Shown: positions 8,010 to 15,553 of the stretch, one piece after another | Numbering within the stretch: the first letter of the stretch is position 1 | How the letters are laid out: each line of letters starts with the position of its first letter | Assembly: GCA_965261105.1 (NCBI GenBank) | Contig: CBDHCM010000006.1 | Span: 1,798,001-1,862,000, forward strand | Reading direction: 5' to 3' | DNA length: 64,000 bases | From: Aldehydirespirator sp965261105 | GTDB lineage: Bacteria > Actinomycetota > Acidimicrobiia > Acidimicrobiales > Aldehydirespiratoraceae | Notes under the pieces: generated by a model | The model's database searches: none | The model's input: the letters and a program-made list of their open reading frames with translations, nothing else | What the model was told of the DNA's origin: nothing | Position numbers and translations under genes: made by a program

Positions 8010-10373
8010 TTAGGACGCTTCCTGCTCGGCGATCGCCGAGACGATTGCGTCCGGGCTCAGCGGCTGGCGGGCGAACCTCACCCCGAGGGGGGACAGCGCA
8101 TCGTTCACGGCGTTCACCACGCATGGTGGCGCGCCGATGGCGCCACCCTCCCCCACCCCCTTGTGCCCGCCGGGTGTGTCCGAGGGGGTCACGACGTGGC
8201 CGTACTCGATGATGGGCACCTCGGCGGCGGTGGGCATGAGATAGTCGAGCAGCGTTGTGGCCAGCGGGTTGCCGTCGTTGTCGTACGGGGACCACTCGTA
8301 GAGGGCGCCGCCGATGCCCTGCACCACTCCGCCTGCAATCTGGCCCTCGACGATCATCGGGTTGACCATGTTGCCGCAGTCCTCGCTCACGACGTACCGC
8401 AGGATCCGCACCAGACCGGTGTCGGGGTCGACCTCGCAGATGCAGGCGTGGGCCGCGTTGGAGTGGGTGACCTCGGGCGCCCGGTAGCGGGCGGTGTGCT
8501 CCAGCCCTTCGGGCAGGCCCTCGGGGAGAGCCTGCGGGCGGCGATAGGCCGCGTCGGCCACCTCGGCCACCGACACCCGCCTGGATGGCGTGCCCGCCAC
8601 GAACGCCGATCCCCGATCGACCACGATGTCCTCGGGGGCCGCTTCCAGGAAGTGGGCGGCGATCCGGGCGATCCGGTCCCGCACCTCCGAGGCCGCAGCC
8701 CGGGCCGCCCCGCCCGCGATCACCGCGCTGCGGCTGCCTCCCGTCCCGAAGCCATAAGGGGTGCCGTCCCCCTGGCGCAGGGTGACCCGCTCCATCTCGA
8801 CGCCGAGCTCGTCGGCCACCACCTGCGCGAGGGTGGTCTCCAGGCTCTGGCCGTGAGAGCCGGTTCCCATGGACACGGTGACGCTGCCGTCGGGCTCGAC
8901 CCGGACAACCGCCCCTTCGGCGCCGAGCGCTCCCGCGCCCATGGAAGTGGGCTCAACGAACAGGCACAGGCCCAGCCCCAGCAGCCGCCGGTGGCCGCGG
9001 GCCTCGGCCTGCTCGGCCCGGAACGACCGGTAGCCGATCATTTCTGCGGCCTGCTCCAGGGTCTCCGCCGGGGAGATCTGCTCGTAGACCCGTCCCGTGG
9101 CCGACGTGTGGGGCAGCTCGGCCTGCTCGATCACGTTGCGGCGGCGGAAATCGAGAGGGTCCATCCCTAGCTCCTGGGCCACCAGGTCCATCATCAGCTC
9201 CCGGCCCACGGTCTCCATCTGCCACGGACCCCGGTACGCGCCCCGCCCCACCGTGTTGGTGAACACGGTGGCGGCGGACCAGCCCAGCCGCGGGATGCGG
9301 TACGGGCCGGGGAACATCGACACGACCATCCCGCTCTTGGCGGGCGCCCCGCCCAGCGGGTAGGCGCCGCTGTCGCTCAGATGGTCGATCTCCGCGCCGA
9401 GGATCCTTCCGTCGGCGTCCACCGCCATCGTCACCGTCAGCCGGTCCACCCGGGCCGAGTTCGAGGCCATCAGGCTCTCGCGGCGGTCCTCGATCCATTT
9501 GATGGGCCGGCCCAGGTCGCGGGCCGCGAGCAGCACGGCCATCTCGTCGCGCCCCGAGTACACCTTCTGGCCGAACGCCCCGCCCACGTCGCCCATGTGG
9601 ACCCGCACCTGATGCTCGCCGATCCCGAGGACGCGGGCCGCGGTGAACGCCAGCTCGTGGGGGCTCTGGGTGGACGCCCACACGTCGAGGCGCCCGGCGT
9701 GATGCTGCCAGTGGGCGACCAGGCCACGGGTCTCCATGGGCATGTTGCACTGCCGCTGCTGATGGAACGTCTCGGTCATCACGAGGTGGGCCGACTCGAA
9801 CACCTGATCCAACTCGGGGTCCGGACCGGAGCCGGACGCGCCCAGGTTGGTGCCCAGCTCGGGATGGACCAGATGGGCACTGCCGGCGGCCTGCTCGTAG
9901 TCGACGACCGGGGCCAGCGGCTCGTACTCGATGTCTATGAGCTCGAGGGCGTCCTCGGCCAGGTAGCGGTCCTCGGCTACGACCACGGCCACCGGGTCGC
10001 CCACGAAGCGGACATCGCCGGGGGCCAGGACATGGGCCGGGACAATGGCCGCCTCTGGCGGATTGATCGAGGCCCGCAGCGAGTCGACATGGCGGTTCAG
10101 GTCCTCGGCGGTCAGCACCGCGTGCACACCGGCCGAGCCGGCGGCCGCCGAGGTGTCCAGGCGCCGGATGCGGGCCCGGGCGAGGTCGCTTCTCAGGAAC
10201 GCAGCGTGGAGCATTCCCGGCAGGCGGACGTCGTCGACGTACTGACCGGCGCCCGCAACCAGGCGGCGGTCCTCGACCCGCTTGACGGACTGGCCCACGA
10301 ACCGCCCGGCCGCCTCCGAGGCCTCCACCCCGGCGACAGCCGCCGGGCCCGCCGATCGGGAACCCGGAGTCAT
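8010..10373 (-). CDS. Molybdenum hydroxylase large (catalytic) subunit, CoxL/XdhA family
   Basis: 787 residues from ATG 10373. It has the Mo-cofactor subunit layout: RVEDRRLVAGAGQYVDD at the start, VGGAFGQKVYSGRDE near 255, a GRGAYRGPWQME loop near 365, and a C-terminal KGVGEGGAIGAPPCVVNA with the conserved catalytic Glu region. It lacks the Cys-containing AYxCSFR loop of form I CO dehydrogenase, so CO is not the likely substrate; it fits aldehyde, purine or N-heterocycle hydroxylases. It starts within the stop of the Fe-S subunit gene (ATGA overlap) and forms an operon with the two genes before it. Confidence 0.93.
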   Translation of the reverse strand: MTPGSRSAGPAAVAGVEASEAAGRFVGQSVKRVEDRRLVAGAGQYVDDVRLPGMLHAAFLRSDLARARIRRLDTSAAAGSAGVHAVLTAEDLNRHVDSLRASINPPEAAIVPAHVLAPGDVRFVGDPVAVVVAEDRYLAEDALELIDIEYEPLAPVVDYEQAAGSAHLVHPELGTNLGASGSGPDPELDQVFESAHLVMTETFHQQRQCNMPMETRGLVAHWQHHAGRLDVWASTQSPHELAFTAARVLGIGEHQVRVHMGDVGGAFGQKVYSGRDEMAVLLAARDLGRPIKWIEDRRESLMASNSARVDRLTVTMAVDADGRILGAEIDHLSDSGAYPLGGAPAKSGMVVSMFPGPYRIPRLGWSAATVFTNTVGRGAYRGPWQMETVGRELMMDLVAQELGMDPLDFRRRNVIEQAELPHTSATGRVYEQISPAETLEQAAEMIGYRSFRAEQAEARGHRRLLGLGLCLFVEPTSMGAGALGAEGAVVRVEPDGSVTVSMGTGSHGQSLETTLAQVVADELGVEMERVTLRQGDGTPYGFGTGGSRSAVIAGGAARAAASEVRDRIARIAAHFLEAAPEDIVVDRGSAFVAGTPSRRVSVAEVADAAYRRPQALPEGLPEGLEHTARYRAPEVTHSNAAHACICEVDPDTGLVRILRYVVSEDCGNMVNPMIVEGQIAGGVVQGIGGALYEWSPYDNDGNPLATTLLDYLMPTAAEVPIIEYGHVVTPSDTPGGHKGVGEGGAIGAPPCVVNAVNDALSPLGVRFARQPLSPDAIVSAIAEQEAS

Positions 10374-10879
10374 GGATCCACCGCCGTTCGGGTCCGGGGC
10401 TGTGCGGCCGCTTGCTGGACCGCGGCGATGATGCCCTGATATCCGGTGCAGCGGCAGAGGTTGCCCGACAGCGCGCTGCGGATGTCGGCCAGGGTCGGGT
10501 CGGGGTTCTCGGCCAGGAAGGCGGTGACCGAGACGATGAACCCGGGCGTGCAGAACCCGCACTGCAGCCCATGGCAGTCCCGGAACGCCTGCTGGACGGG
10601 GCTCAGCGAGCCGTCGGCGCCGGCGAGTCTCTCCAAAGTGGCTACCGCCGCGCCTCGGGCCTGCACCGCGAACAGCAGGCACGAGCGGACCGCGGCGCCG
10701 TCGAGGAGCACGGTGCACGCTCCGCAGACGCCGTGCTCGCACCCGAGATGCACGCTGGTGGCCAGGCAGTCCTCGCGCAGGAAGTCGGCCAGCGTCTTGC
10801 GCGGCTCTACCGCGGCCCGGTGCCGGACTCCGTTCACGTTGACCCACACTTCGGTGCGGGTCTCGTCCTGGTCAGCCAT
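10370..10879 (-). CDS. Molybdenum hydroxylase [2Fe-2S] subunit, CoxS/XdhC type
   Basis: 169 residues with both iron-sulfur cluster motifs: the plant-ferredoxin-type CEHGVCGACTVLLDG near residue 46 and the C-terminal QCGFCTPGFI and NLCRCTGYQ near 107 and 140. It passes electrons between the Mo site and FAD. It overlaps the FAD subunit upstream by 8 bp and the large subunit downstream by 4 bp, so the three are translationally coupled in the order FAD, Fe-S, Mo. Confidence 0.95.
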   Translation of the reverse strand: MADQDETRTEVWVNVNGVRHRAAVEPRKTLADFLREDCLATSVHLGCEHGVCGACTVLLDGAAVRSCLLFAVQARGAAVATLERLAGADGSLSPVQQAFRDCHGLQCGFCTPGFIVSVTAFLAENPDPTLADIRSALSGNLCRCTGYQGIIAAVQQAAAQPRTRTAVDP

Positions 10880-11771
10880 CTCGGCCCTCCCGGCTCTGCG
10901 CCACCGCCCGTCGGGCTGCCTCGGCGATGGCCCTTGCCACGATCACGGCTCCTACCCGGCGGCGGTACGGCGCCGACGCGTGGGTGTCGTCGGTGGGGTC
11001 GGCGCCGGCCAGGGCCAGCCGGCCGATGTCGGCCTCGTTGAGCCCGCCGCCAACAGCTCGGCGTCCCACCAGGGCGGACTCGGCCTCGGTGGCCCTCATC
11101 GGGGCTCCCCCAACCCCGAGCAGCGCCACGGTGGCCCGGCGGATGACCGCGGTGTCGTCCACGCCGAGACCGACCGCCGCGCCGACGAGGGCGAAGTCGC
11201 CCTCTCGCCGGGCCACCTCGACGAAGGCGAAGCCGCTCGCGCCGTCCCAGGCCGGGAACCTGACCGCCACCAGCAGCTCGTCGCCGTCCAGCGCGGTGGC
11301 GAAAGCTCCCTGGAAGAACGCGGCCGCCTCGATGAGGCGAGTGCCGCGTGTGCCGGCCACCTCAAGTTGGGCGTCGAGCGCAGCCGCGACCGCGGGATAC
11401 TCCGCGGCCGGGTCGGCGTGGGCCACCGATCCTCCGAGAGTCCCGCGGTTGCGGATCTGGAAGTGGCCGATGTGGGGTGTGGCGATGGCCAGCAGAGGTG
11501 CGTGGTCCGCGACCATCGGGTCTTCGCCGACGTCGGCCTGACGGGTCATGGCGCCGATGCGCAGGCCGCCGACGGTGTGCTCGACGCCGGCCAGGCCGTC
11601 AACCGAGTTGAGGTCGATCAGGTGATCGAAGCGGGCCAGCCGCATGGCCAGCATCGGAACGAGGCTCTGCCCCCCGGCGAGAGGCTTGGCCTCGTCGCCG
11701 TACTCGGCCAGGAGGTCCAAGGCCTCGGCCAGGACCTGCGGCGAGTGGTACCGGAAGGCGGCGGGCTTCAT
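10872..11771 (-). CDS. Molybdenum hydroxylase FAD-binding subunit, CoxM type
   Basis: 299 residues from ATG 11771 (MKPAAFRYH). FAD-binding motifs are AGGQSLVPMLAMRL near 32 and IRNRGTLGGSVAHADPAAE near 105. The frame stays open further upstream, but only because a repeat-bearing leader is also open; the homologous protein starts at 11771. The start overlaps the stop of the leader ORF (ATGA), so entry of ribosomes here probably depends on translation of the leader. Confidence 0.93.
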   Translation of the reverse strand: MKPAAFRYHSPQVLAEALDLLAEYGDEAKPLAGGQSLVPMLAMRLARFDHLIDLNSVDGLAGVEHTVGGLRIGAMTRQADVGEDPMVADHAPLLAIATPHIGHFQIRNRGTLGGSVAHADPAAEYPAVAAALDAQLEVAGTRGTRLIEAAAFFQGAFATALDGDELLVAVRFPAWDGASGFAFVEVARREGDFALVGAAVGLGVDDTAVIRRATVALLGVGGAPMRATEAESALVGRRAVGGGLNEADIGRLALAGADPTDDTHASAPYRRRVGAVIVARAIAEAARRAVAQSREGRDG

Positions 11772-11869
11772 CTCTGCCCCTCGGAGTCGAGGCGCTCGGA
11801 GTCGAGGCGCTCGGAGTCGAGGCGCTCGGAGTCGAGGCGCTCGGAGTCGAGGCGCTCCGCGATGATCAT
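11768..11869 (-). CDS. 33-aa repeat-containing leader peptide upstream of the CoxM-type gene
   Basis: ATG 11869 opens a 33-codon frame: MIIAE, five copies of RLDSE, then GQR and TGA. A GGAGGAGG lies 10 bases before the ATG, and the stop overlaps the CoxM start as ATGA. The repeats are five perfect 15-bp units (11780-11854), so copy number can change without breaking the frame or the coupling. Such an array could tune translation of the operon; this is inference. Confidence 0.6.
   Translation of the reverse strand: MIIAERLDSERLDSERLDSERLDSERLDSEGQR
11780..11854. repeat. 15-bp tandem repeat, 5 copies
   Basis: Unit ctcggagtcgaggcg, five perfect copies, in frame within the leader ORF. A period divisible by three preserves the reading frame. 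Confidence 0.95.
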
Positions 11870-11983
11870 CGGCGCTTGTCCTCCTCCGCTCGATGGCTGC
11901 GGTTACCTGACTATCATCATCCTTGATTGACGATAACCCCCGATGGGAGCGCCACCGGGCAACCAGGAAGTCGAGCACTACAC
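11870..11983. promoter_or_regulatory. Divergent promoter region with imperfect inverted repeat
   Basis: This region separates the molybdenum hydroxylase operon (minus) from the CMD gene (plus). At about 11901-11938 a GGTTA...TAACC segment forms an imperfect inverted repeat around an AT-richer core (ctatcatcatccttgattg). It could be an operator for an unseen regulator; no -10 box can be assigned firmly. Confidence 0.4.
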
Positions 11984-12418
11984 ATGGCCAGCACGCACCG
12001 GGGCGGCGACGCCGGCAGCGAACCCGCGGGCCGGCAGTTGAGCCGCCAGGAGATGCTGGCCGTCTTCGAGCGGGTCTCGGGACGGGCCATGGGCTCCCCG
12101 ACGGCGTTTCGCGAGCTGACGCTGCAGGTGATGAGCCGGATCTGGTCCCGCGGCGGGCTGTCGATGCGCGAGCGCCGGCTGATCACCATCGCCGTGCTCG
12201 CCGCCGGCGGCGCCGGGCGCGAGCTCGACGTCCACGTGCGGGCGGCTCTGCTGGCCGGCGACCTCGACATCGGCGACCTCGACGAGGCCAGCATGCAGAT
12301 CGCGCTCTACGGCGGCTGGCCCCGGGGTGCAGCCCTTCAGTCCGCCATAGCGGATGTCGCGGCCAGCCCCGGCCCCGCGCCGGTCGACAACCGCCGGCAG
12401 GGCCAGGACCTCCCCTGA
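11984..12418 (+). CDS. Carboxymuconolactone decarboxylase (CMD)-like protein
   Basis: 144 residues from ATG 11984. The helical CMD core is recognisable: AFRELTLQVMSRIWSR, then LSMRERRLITIAVLAAGG, ELDVHVRAALLAGD and a final ALYGGWPRGAALQSA. It has no CxxC, so it belongs to the cysteine-free decarboxylase or lactonase branch and not the AhpD peroxidase branch. It is transcribed away from the molybdenum hydroxylase operon. A 10-codon frame (12418-12450) follows and is not supported. Confidence 0.85.
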   Translation: MASTHRGGDAGSEPAGRQLSRQEMLAVFERVSGRAMGSPTAFRELTLQVMSRIWSRGGLSMRERRLITIAVLAAGGAGRELDVHVRAALLAGDLDIGDLDEASMQIALYGGWPRGAALQSAIADVAASPGPAPVDNRRQGQDLP

Positions 12419-12456
12419 TGGTCCACCAGCGCCTCGACCGCGAAGGCTGAGCGGAC

Positions 12457-12612
12457 GTGTCCGCCACCGTGGCCCGCCTCGAGGGCGACGTGGTGTACTC
12501 CGAGATGCTCGCCCGCTACCCCCGCATGGCGTTGGCGGGCGGGCCGGTGCGCCAGGAGACGTTCCGGGCCCGGGCTTTCAGCGAGATCCCGGTAGTGCTG
12601 GAGCCTTCGTGA
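12457..12612 (+). pseudogene. C-terminal remnant of a cytochrome P450
   Basis: A 51-codon frame reads VARLEGDVVYSEMLARYPRM, then AGGPVRQETFRARAFSEIPV and VLEPS. This matches the end of bacterial P450s after the heme Cys: the L-helix ARLE, the (R/Y)P-x-(L/M) strand and the last strand. The heme-binding Cys and everything before it are gone. Its stop TGA overlaps the first GTG of the 47-bp repeat array, so it marks the old P450/SDR operon junction. Confidence 0.65.
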
Positions 12613-12800
12613 CCGCGCCGCTGCCAACCGGGCTTCGAGTCGTGCTGGAGCCTTCGTGACCGCGCCGCTGCCAACCGGGCTTCGAGTCGTGCTGGAGCCG
12701 TCGTGACGGCGCCGCTGCCAACCGGGCTTCGAGTCGTGCTGGAGCCGTCGTGACGGCGCCGCTGCCAACCGGGCTTCGAGTCGTGCTGGAGCCGTCGTGA
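12609..12800. repeat. 47-bp tandem array at a gene junction (4 units)
   Basis: Four units begin with GTGA at 12609, 12656, 12703 and 12750; the next step lands on the SDR start GTG at 12797. Each unit encodes a 16-codon micro-ORF (VTAPLPTGLRVVLEPS) that begins on one GTG and ends on the TGA overlapping the next GTG, with GGAG five bases before each GTG. The array starts at the P450 remnant's stop and ends at the SDR start, in phase. Confidence 0.93.
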
Positions 12801-13588
12801 CCGGCAGGCTTGAGGGCAAGCGGGTCGTGGTCGTGGGCGCGGGCCAGTCGCCGGGCCAAACGATCGGGATCGGCCGGGCTACCGCTCTGCTCTTCGCGAA
12901 GGAGGGCGCCCGCCTTCTCCTGGCGGACCGCGATCCTGTCAGCGCGGCCGAGACCGTCGCGATGATGCAGCCCAAGCCCGATGAAGTCTCGGTCTTCTCT
13001 GCCGACACAACCAGGGCCGATGACTGTGCGCAGCTGGCGGAGACGGCGAAGTCGAGGCTGGGCGGCATCGACGTGCTGTTCAACAGCGTTGGGATTCTCG
13101 GTCCCGGCCTGGTCGCCGATGTCGACGAGGAGATGTGGGACACCGTCATCGAGACCAACCTCAAGTCGATGTGGCTGGTGGCCAAGCATGTCCTGCCCAT
13201 CATGGTCGACCAGCGGGGCGGTTCGTTCGTGGCCGTGTCGTCGATAGGGGCCGAGCGAGGGGGAACGTCCGCCGCCTACGGCGTGTCCAAGGCCGGTGTC
13301 AGCCGGCTGGTCAAGTCCATCGCCGCCACATACGGCCAGTTCGACATCCGGGCCAACGCCATCCTGCCAGGCCTGATCGACACTCCCATGGCCATCGACG
13401 CAGCGGTCGCGGGCACAACAATAAGCCGCGACGAGCTCTCCCGGCAGCGACACGCGAACGTGCCGATGGCCTACAAGGGGTCGGCCACCGACGTCGCCCA
13501 CGCGGCCCTCTTCTTCGCCTCCGACGAGTCGCGGTATGTCAGCGGCGCGTGCCTGCCGGTTGACGGAGCGGTGCTGGCGGCGCGCTGA
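12797..13588 (+). CDS. Short-chain dehydrogenase/reductase
   Basis: 263 residues from GTG 12797, which lies at the end of the repeat array. SDR features: VVVVGAGQSPGQTIGIGRA (a lengthened glycine loop), NSVGILG near 99, the SSIGAERG strand, the catalytic YGVSKAG near 163, and LPGLIDTPM. The terminal SGACLPVDGAV is typical. The substrate is unknown. It was probably in an operon with a P450 now reduced to a fragment. Confidence 0.92.
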   Translation: MTGRLEGKRVVVVGAGQSPGQTIGIGRATALLFAKEGARLLLADRDPVSAAETVAMMQPKPDEVSVFSADTTRADDCAQLAETAKSRLGGIDVLFNSVGILGPGLVADVDEEMWDTVIETNLKSMWLVAKHVLPIMVDQRGGSFVAVSSIGAERGGTSAAYGVSKAGVSRLVKSIAATYGQFDIRANAILPGLIDTPMAIDAAVAGTTISRDELSRQRHANVPMAYKGSATDVAHAALFFASDESRYVSGACLPVDGAVLAAR

Positions 13589-13646
13589 CCGGCGACCGCC
13601 CTGTCAGGGGCGGGCAGGCTCAACCGGTGGCACTGATGGCCGCCGT

Positions 13647-14069
13647 CTAGCCGTGCAGGAAGCCGGCGGCGCTGGTCGGGGTGAAGTGCGCCATTAGTCG
13701 GCGCTCGTCGATCATGGCCCGGCGGTACTCGTCCCAGTCGGGGTGCGGGCCGCCGGCGACCCGCTCGTAGTAGGCAACCAGAGCGTCGCTGGCGGCGTCG
13801 CCGGGGCTGTTCGTGGCGGGTGTCAACTCGACGGTGCCGTCCAGGGACACATATGACCATGCCTTCTCGTCGGAGACGTGCAGCACAGCCCTGGGGTCGC
13901 GTCGCAGGTTGGCGGTCTTGGCCCGGTCCGCAGTGACCGAGATCGAGAAGGTGCCGCCGTCAACGTAGTACACGATGTCGGAGGATTGGGGGCGCCCGTC
14001 GGCGCGGATGGTGATGAGCACCCCGAGCCTGCGCTCGGCCGCCCAGCTGACTGCGTCTGAGAGCTCCAT
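13647..14069 (-). CDS. PPOX-class (split beta-barrel) flavin/F420-dependent protein
   Basis: 140 residues. It opens with a helix and the strand LGVLITIRADGRPQSSDIVY, then RAKTANLRRDPRAVLHV, the pattern of F420- or FMN-binding PPOX enzymes; the C-terminus has ERRLMAHFTPTSAAGFLHG. In actinobacteria most such proteins reduce or bind F420. A 13-bp repeat array sits just upstream of its start, and a second PPOX gene lies further upstream on the same strand. Confidence 0.85.
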   Translation of the reverse strand: MELSDAVSWAAERRLGVLITIRADGRPQSSDIVYYVDGGTFSISVTADRAKTANLRRDPRAVLHVSDEKAWSYVSLDGTVELTPATNSPGDAASDALVAYYERVAGGPHPDWDEYRRAMIDERRLMAHFTPTSAAGFLHG

Positions 14070-14094
14070 GTCTGTCTTCCTAGTGCGTGATCCG

Positions 14095-14211
14095 CCGGGG
14101 TGCTCAGCCGGGGTGCTCAGCCGGGGTGCTCGGCCGGGGTGCTCGGCCGGGGTGCTCAGCCGGGGTGCTCAGCCGGGGTGCTCAGCCGGGGTGCTCAGCC
14201 GGGGTGCTCGG
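14095..14211. repeat. 13-bp tandem repeat, 9 copies
   Basis: Unit ccggggtgctcag, nine copies with single-base variants (ctcag or ctcgg), in the 213-bp gap between two minus-strand PPOX genes, about 26 bp upstream of ATG 14069. On the minus strand many units carry TGA. The period is not a multiple of three and no continuous protein is implied. It could affect spacing or structure of the 5' leader. Confidence 0.92.
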
Positions 14212-14282
14212 CCAACCTGCGATCCGAGCTTCCTGTCACTTCTTCGCCCTGTGGTGGACTGCTGACAGAAGTTCGGCGGAGC

Positions 14283-14807
14283 TCATCCGGGACCCGCCAG
14301 GCCTGGACCGTCCAGGTAACGGCCGGTAGTGCCGCCGACCTCCGTGGGTTTCATGCCCAGCTTGCGATGGTCCCAGGTGCGCGTCCGCTCCACTTCGAGG
14401 CGCACCGCCACCCGCTTGCGCAGCATGGCCTCCACAAACGGCCTGAACTCCTCGGTGTAGGGGCCGTTGTAGCGCTCCCACACGCTCACCCCGATCCGCC
14501 AGATCACCTCGGGGTCCTCCACGATCACTCCTCGGCCCTCCAGCGACACGCCTCGCAGCGTGTCGTAGGTGTTGCCGGCCTCGACCATCACCGAGAGCCG
14601 GTCATCGCGGCGCAGGTTGACGATCTTCTGTGCCTTGGCCTTGGACTCCAGCCACACCTGCCCGTCGAGCCGGGCGTACCACATGGCCGCCAGATGGGGC
14701 GTCCCGGCGGGTCCGACGGTCGCCATCGTGCAGGTGCGGGACTGGTCCAGAAAGCAGTCCACCTCTTCGTCGGTCATCTCGATCTGCGAGCGCTGGTTCT
14801 TTCTCAC
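14283..14807 (-). CDS. Pyridoxamine 5'-phosphate oxidase family protein
   Basis: 174 residues. An N-terminal MTDEEVDCFLDQSRTCTMAT leads into the flavin-binding barrel (GPAGTPHLAAMWYARLDGQV, KAQKIVNLRRDDRLSVMVEA). The C-terminal helix has RVAVRLEVERTRTWDHRKLG, usual for F420-binding PPOX proteins acting as reductases or oxidases of unknown substrates. Its stop overlaps the ATG of a 16-codon frame (14286-14236) that I do not support as a gene. Confidence 0.87.
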   Translation of the reverse strand: MRKNQRSQIEMTDEEVDCFLDQSRTCTMATVGPAGTPHLAAMWYARLDGQVWLESKAKAQKIVNLRRDDRLSVMVEAGNTYDTLRGVSLEGRGVIVEDPEVIWRIGVSVWERYNGPYTEEFRPFVEAMLRKRVAVRLEVERTRTWDHRKLGMKPTEVGGTTGRYLDGPGLAGPG

Positions 14808-14963
14808 GCCGGCTCCTCTCGCCGTCTCGCCTCGCCGCCGGCATTGCTGCGTCGCCCGGCCGCGTGCCGGCGAACGACTCTAGCCATGCGACCCGGTAGC
14901 GTCTCGGCGCGGTACCGACCCAAGAGGTCCCGCGTCTCAGCCAAGCAACAAGGGATGTGGGCC

Positions 14964-15269
14964 ATGTCGAAGGTTTCGGTGTTCGCGAAGTTCTCCTGCC
15001 AGGAGGGCAAGGGCGAGGAGATGGACGCGGCGCTGCGGGCCATCGTCGACGCCAGTGAGTCGGTGGACGGGGTGGAGTCGTACTCCTACCACCGCGGCGA
15101 GGACGGCACCTACTGGTTCTTCGCCCTCATGTCGAGCATGGAGGCGGCCCAGCAACACGCCAACAATGAGGCGATGCAGGCGGCCATGCCGGCCCTCATG
15201 TCGCTGATGGCCGGCCCGCCCGACATGGCCATGACCGCGCCGGTTGCGGCCAACGGCTTCCACCTCTGA
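14964..15269 (+). CDS. Antibiotic biosynthesis monooxygenase (ABM)-like small protein
   Basis: 101 residues from ATG 14964 (MSKVSVFAKFSCQEGKG); an ATG three codons upstream (14955) is an alternative. It has the ferredoxin-like ABM pattern: strand, DAALRAIVDASESVDGVESY, strand with GTYWFFALMSSMEAAQQHAN. Such dimeric proteins include quinol or anthrone monooxygenases and heme-degrading enzymes; function is open. It is a single plus-strand gene among minus-strand neighbours. Confidence 0.8.
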   Translation: MSKVSVFAKFSCQEGKGEEMDAALRAIVDASESVDGVESYSYHRGEDGTYWFFALMSSMEAAQQHANNEAMQAAMPALMSLMAGPPDMAMTAPVAANGFHL

Positions 15270-15331
15270 GAACGCTCAGTTCGCGAAACCGGCGCCATGA
15301 GGCGCCGTCTGGGTCCCCGGCCGGGCTGTCT

Positions 15332-15478
15332 CAATCCGTTGACGTCGTCCGCGGTGCCCGTGTCCACTCGCCGGCGCGCGTGGGCCGGCAGGGGGCGGTA
15401 GTTCTCGTGGAAGAGGCAGCGGAACCACTCCCGGTCGGTCTCGGTCGGCGGAGCCGAAGGATCGGCGCTCATTCCCAT
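15332..15478 (-). pseudogene. N-terminal remnant of an ECF sigma factor
   Basis: From ATG 15478 about 49 residues read like sigma-70 region 2.1-2.2: REWFRCLFHENYRPLPAHA, RRRV and TADDV, as in ECF factors that continue to an AWRR segment. After TADDV the frame leaves homology and no region 2.4 or 4 follows. It is a fragment of a deleted gene. The rest of the 15270-15553 gap shows nothing recognisable. Confidence 0.5.
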
Positions 15479-15553
15479 TGTTCTGTCCGCGGGCGGCCGT
15501 TTCTTTCGCCGTGCCGCCGCGGAGCCCAGAATCGGGCCGACAGCGCGCCGGTC

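Noticed and set aside
12609..12800. CRISPR array or coding repeat protein
   Set aside because: No spacers, and each unit ends in a stop codon, so no long repeat protein can be made.
14236..14286. 16-codon ORF overlapping the PPOX stop
   Set aside because: ATGA overlap is suggestive, but it is too short and leads to no downstream gene start.
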